Assembly (NCBI GenBank): GCA_043820045.1
Contig: JBDREF010000159.1
Span: forward strand, 1 to 17,406
DNA length: 17,406 nt
From: JBDREF01 sp043820045
Lineage (GTDB): Bacteria; Planctomycetota; Phycisphaerae; Sedimentisphaerales; Anaerobacaceae
Reading direction: 5' to 3'
Numbering within the stretch: the first letter of the stretch is position 1; the number at the start of each line of letters is the position of its first letter. The notes under the pieces were generated by a model that saw nothing but the letters and a program-made list of their open reading frames with translations, was not told the DNA's origin and ran no database searches. Below are positions 14,471 through 17,406 of this stretch, piece after piece. The position numbers and the translations under genes are program-made.

Positions 14471-17102
14471 TAATGATAGACAAGTAGTCGAGCAGCTCGC
14501 CGCCGAGAAATACGATGACTGGATTTCCGGAATCCGTGAAATACTCCAGCAGCCCGAAAGCCCGCTATCCTTCAATAATGGCGTATGGACAGTTGTCAAT
14601 AGAAGAGAGATGTGGCAAGTTTTGGGACCAAGGCTCTTCGACGACCACTTGGATCGATTTAGGCAGTGCGTTATTAATGTTCTCAGAGAACGTGATCCAC
14701 AGTTTGAGTTACATTCTGAGGAGCGTTATGCCGCTAATATACGAGGTAAGGTTTTAAAGCATTCTCATGCCTTGCGAAAAGGACTCGCTGAAACTCTTGC
14801 GTTATTAGGGAGTCAACCAGATGCAGTTAAAAACTGCTCAGTTGGCAAAGCTGAAGCAGTCGCAGTAATTGCGGTCAGAGAGATTCTCCATGATGCGGAT
14901 TGGGTTCTTTGGGGAAGTCTCGATAGTCTACTACCTACACTTGCAGAAGCTGCTCCACGAGAATTTCTCAGTTCAGTGGAAAGTGCGTTGCGGAAGATTC
15001 CTTGCCCATTCGACGAGTTGTTTTCCCAAGAAGGTATAGGCATATTTGGCGCCAATTACATGACTGGTCTGCTTTGGGCATTGGAGACTCTTGCTTGGGA
15101 CGAGAAATATTTGGTACAAGCAACCGTGATTCTCGGTAAACTAGCTTCACATGATCCGGGAGGGAACTGGGGTAATCGTCCCGACAATTCTCTCATAACT
15201 ATTTTTTTACCCTGGCTTCCACAGACTCTTGCTTCCGTTGAAAAACGTAAAGTCGCCATCCAAACCCTACAAAAGGAGTCACCTTCAATTGCCTGGAGGC
15301 TATTGTTGGATCTCTTACCAAAGCAGCATCAGTCTTCTATGGGTTCCCACAAACCTGTCTGGCGAGAAACAATACCTGCCAATTGGGAAAAAGGTGTTAC
15401 CAACGATGAATACTGGGACCAAGTTTCTACTTACGCTGATCTTGCAGTTGAGACAGCAGAATATGAGTTTTCTATACTCAGAGAGCTAATAAGGAATCTC
15501 GATGATTTGCCCAAGTCTTCTTTTGATAAGCTCTTGGATAATCTGGGATCACCAAATGTTGTGAATAGCCCGGAAGAGGAACGCATCGTCCTCTGGGAGG
15601 CACTATTGGGATTCATCACAAAACACAAGCGATTCAAAGATGCAGAATGGGCGCTGAGCCCGGAATTAATAGGCAAAATCGAACAGGTCGCAAACAGCCT
15701 TGTTCCTCAGAAACCACAGAATCGATATGCCCGCCTCTTTTCTGACCGTACTTTTGATTTGTACGAAGAGAGAGGTAATTGGGAAGACCAAGAGAAGATA
15801 CTTGAAGAGAAACGCAAAGATGCAATCCGTGAGATTATAAGCTGTTTTGGACCGAGTGCAGTGCTCGAATTTGCAAAAGAGGTAGAATCTCCCACCAGAG
15901 TTGGTATTTCACTTGGTCTCTTCGCAGACAATGGATTGGATTCAATGATTCTACCGGCTTTGCTTGAGACTGAGAACAAACAGTTGGCACTATTCACAAG
16001 TGGATTTGTCTGGGGAAAGCATCGAAGTAAAGGATTTGAATGGGCACGCCAAATTGATACTTCAAGGTGGTCTAAAGCACAAATAGCCAAGTTCCTATCC
16101 TGTCTGCCTTTCAAAGAAGAAACGTGGAAACTCGCGGAAGATCTTTTAGGAGACGATGAGAACAAGTATTGGAGTATTGTTGATTTCAATCCATATCAAG
16201 CTGAGTCCGGCCTTGCTCTTGCAATCGAAAAACTGACAGAACATTCTCGGCCCATGGCTGCTCTCCGTTGTGTATATGCAACGCTAAATCTTAACAAGAC
16301 ATTAGACAATACACAGTCGGTAAGAGCATTGCTATGTGCAGTTTCCTCAACTGAAACCCCCTATTCCATAGATGCTTTTGAAATCGTTGAAATTATCAAA
16401 TTCTTACAGGATAATCCAGACACCAATCAGGACGACCTCTTTAGCATTGAATGGGCTTATCTGCCGCTTCTGACCGGCCCTGGAAAGAGTGGTTCCCCAA
16501 AGCTATTGGAACAGAGGCTGGCTACTGATCCGGATTTCTTCTGTGAAGCAATCCGCATGCTTTACAAATCGAAGAACGAGACAACATCAGGTAAAGAACC
16601 TACAGAACAGAAAAAGTTGATGGCAAAAAATGTGTGGAAACTTCTTACTGATTGGACTACTCTCCCGGGTACGCACATTGATGGCACTTTCTGCGAAAAT
16701 GACTTCAATAGATGGATAGAAAGAGTTAAGACAGAGTGTGAAAGGTCAGGCCATCTTGACGTTGCTTTAATCACTGTCGGTCAAGTGCTGATTCACTATA
16801 TTTCTGATCCCAGCGGGCTTTGGATTCACAGAACTCTAGCAGAAGTTCTTAATGCAGAAGATGCAGAGAAAATGCGAAAGGGTTTTTGTACTGGAATATT
16901 CAATTCGAGAGGAGTTCATTGCGTCGATCCAACCGGCAAACCAGAAAAAGAACTGGCCGCCAAATACAAACGACAAGCTGAAGAGTTGGAGAATGCTAGG
17001 TATTACCGTTTTGCTATTTCGCTTAAAGGCTTAGCTGACTCATACGAGCGGGAAGCAAAACGCATCATAGAAGAACACGAGTCAGAAGAGAATTCTGGAT
17101 AA
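14457..17102 (+). CDS. Large helical protein of a widespread uncharacterised family, probable defence partner
   Basis: A protein of about 880 residues, predicted soluble and almost entirely alpha-helical, with no signal peptide, membrane segment or recognised domain. Possible starts are GTG 14448, ATG 14457 and ATG 14463; AGGTGG (14446-14451) lies five bases before 14457, which I prefer. Distinctive stretches (numbered from 14448) are KVLKHSHALRKGLAETLALLG (101-121), DADWVLWGSLDSLLPTLAEAA (149-169), DPGGNWGNRPDNSL (236-249), FLPWLPQTLASVEKRKVA (253-270) and, near the C-terminus, FNSRGVHCVDPTGKPEKELA (818-837). I recall these as parts of large single-chain proteins that also carry the module encoded just upstream, but I cannot verify this here. 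The helical-repeat character suggests a sensor or scaffold. LLTGPGKSGS is not a proper Walker A, and no ATPase domain is evident. The two ORFs are probably co-translated, or were one gene. Confidence 0.6.
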   Translation: MKMSNNDRQVVEQLAAEKYDDWISGIREILQQPESPLSFNNGVWTVVNRREMWQVLGPRLFDDHLDRFRQCVINVLRERDPQFELHSEERYAANIRGKVLKHSHALRKGLAETLALLGSQPDAVKNCSVGKAEAVAVIAVREILHDADWVLWGSLDSLLPTLAEAAPREFLSSVESALRKIPCPFDELFSQEGIGIFGANYMTGLLWALETLAWDEKYLVQATVILGKLASHDPGGNWGNRPDNSLITIFLPWLPQTLASVEKRKVAIQTLQKESPSIAWRLLLDLLPKQHQSSMGSHKPVWRETIPANWEKGVTNDEYWDQVSTYADLAVETAEYEFSILRELIRNLDDLPKSSFDKLLDNLGSPNVVNSPEEERIVLWEALLGFITKHKRFKDAEWALSPELIGKIEQVANSLVPQKPQNRYARLFSDRTFDLYEERGNWEDQEKILEEKRKDAIREIISCFGPSAVLEFAKEVESPTRVGISLGLFADNGLDSMILPALLETENKQLALFTSGFVWGKHRSKGFEWARQIDTSRWSKAQIAKFLSCLPFKEETWKLAEDLLGDDENKYWSIVDFNPYQAESGLALAIEKLTEHSRPMAALRCVYATLNLNKTLDNTQSVRALLCAVSSTETPYSIDAFEIVEIIKFLQDNPDTNQDDLFSIEWAYLPLLTGPGKSGSPKLLEQRLATDPDFFCEAIRMLYKSKNETTSGKEPTEQKKLMAKNVWKLLTDWTTLPGTHIDGTFCENDFNRWIERVKTECERSGHLDVALITVGQVLIHYISDPSGLWIHRTLAEVLNAEDAEKMRKGFCTGIFNSRGVHCVDPTGKPEKELAAKYKRQAEELENARYYRFAISLKGLADSYEREAKRIIEEHESEENSG

Positions 17103-17148
17103 TAGAAGGGGGATAATAGTGAGAATCATATGGACGGATCCTATTTTA

Positions 17149-17208
17149 GCGTAATCGGGGGACATCATATCTATTAAAGGGGCGTAATCGGGGGACATCA
17201 TATCTATT
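17149..17208. repeat. Tandem 27-bp direct repeat
   Basis: Two identical 27-base copies at 17149-17175 and 17182-17208, beginning GCGTAATCGGGGGACATCAT and ending ATCTATT, are separated by six bases (AAAGGG), giving a 33-base period. With only two units, no CRISPR-length spacer and no cas gene, it is not a CRISPR array. It lies between the large helical ORF and the minus-strand AP2 gene. Read on the minus strand the copies start AATAGATATGATGTCCCCC. I have an impression of similar sequence near REP/IS200-type transposase genes, but this is unverified. Confidence 0.7.
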
Positions 17209-17268
17209 TCTCGGAAGGAAGCGATGCGAAGGAACAACGGTGGGTCGAGCCCGGCCCTGCATATCCGA

Positions 17269-17406
17269 TTAACTACTCTCTGCGGTGACATCCGGAAAGT
17301 TGAGGCTTGCGAATTGGCCGTGGTGCTTTCTTGCGGCCTCGTCGTAGGCTTTGGCGGCGTCGATTTCTTCTGCGAACGAGCCGAGGTAGAGCCGCTTGCC
17401 GTTGAC
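17269..17406 (-). CDS. AP2-domain protein, C-terminal end only (cut by window edge)
   Basis: Reading the minus strand inward from the edge gives 45 codons and a TAA stop (17269-17271): VNGKRLYLGSFAEEIDAAKA, then YDEAARKHHGQFASLNFP and a short tail. YLGSF, EIDAAKAYDEAA and FASLNFP are the second half of an AP2 DNA-binding domain (third strand and the amphipathic helix). In bacteria and phages this domain is usually attached to an HNH homing-type endonuclease or found in small DNA-binding proteins. The start and any nuclease domain lie outside the window. The frame is intact as far as seen. An AP2/HNH gene next to direct repeats fits a mobile-element neighbourhood. Confidence 0.8.
   Translation of the reverse strand, partial: VNGKRLYLGSFAEEIDAAKAYDEAARKHHGQFASLNFPDVTAESS

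Noticed and set aside
16470..16500. GPGKSGS in the large helical protein as a possible P-loop
   Set aside because: The spacing does not give G-x4-G-K-S/T (the residue five before is Leu), it lies late in the protein and no Walker B follows.
17149..17208. CRISPR array
   Set aside because: Only two units with a six-base gap and no cas genes.
17221..17290. Remnant of an IS200/REP-type transposase start on the plus strand
   Set aside because: A short frame reading RWVEPGPAYPI-like residues caught my eye, but it soon stops and overlaps the clear AP2 coding sequence on the other strand.
17082..17291. 69-codon minus-strand open frame
   Set aside because: It overlaps the AP2 gene end in another frame, and its repeated IDMMSPDYA is just the 27-bp repeat translated twice.

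Overview
The window looks like chromosomal DNA of a free-living, probably anaerobic, polysaccharide-degrading bacterium. Planctomycetota (Phycisphaerae/Sedimentisphaerales type) is my best guess. This rests on general impression only: moderately G+C-rich genes, a DUF5060/DUF4038-type glycoside hydrolase carrying PKD and LamG modules, a Gfo/Idh/MocA oxidoreductase beside UroD-family proteins, and spacers full of degenerate 'ATTCGATATTCG'-like sequence. No rRNA or other marker gene is present to confirm it.

Layout. (1) 3-1159, plus strand: the 3' part of a gamma-class carbonic anhydrase, then a small cysteine-rich protein of unknown function. (2) 1213-10700, plus strand: a well-formed promoter followed by six tightly packed genes that probably form one operon. 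They encode GTP-dependent PEP carboxykinase, a secreted glycoside hydrolase, an NAD(P)-dependent sugar oxidoreductase, a UroD/MtaA-like protein, an Nramp-related membrane transporter, and a second UroD/MtaA-like protein that overlaps the transporter by 4 bases. (3) 10755-12341, minus strand: a CsgG/LpoB-like lipoprotein and a sugar-phosphate-isomerase/epimerase-like TIM barrel, each with its own leader. (4) 12435-13497: about 1.1 kb without a convincing gene, containing degenerate repeats, a GC-rich hairpin repeat and an A/T hairpin. (5) 13498-17102, plus strand: a visibly more A+T-rich two-ORF locus with a predicted PD-(D/E)xK-type nuclease followed by a large, mostly helical protein with no recognised domain. 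(6) 17149-17406: a tandem 27-bp direct repeat, and the 3' end of a minus-strand AP2-domain gene cut by the window edge.

How the genes work together. The middle operon reads as carbohydrate or aglycone catabolism: polymer cleavage outside the cytoplasm, uptake, oxidation, and possibly methyl or C1 handling by the UroD-like pair, with PEPCK linking to gluconeogenesis or fermentation. The substrate cannot be told from sequence. The most interesting part is the 13.5-17.1 kb locus. A nuclease-like N-terminal module and a giant repeat-type protein sit on foreign-looking DNA between repeats and an AP2-type (mobile HNH-associated) gene. The two ORFs would fuse into one protein of about 1,200 residues if a single A were removed from an A4 run. 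This is a candidate uncharacterised anti-phage or genome-defence system, either genuinely split or frameshifted.
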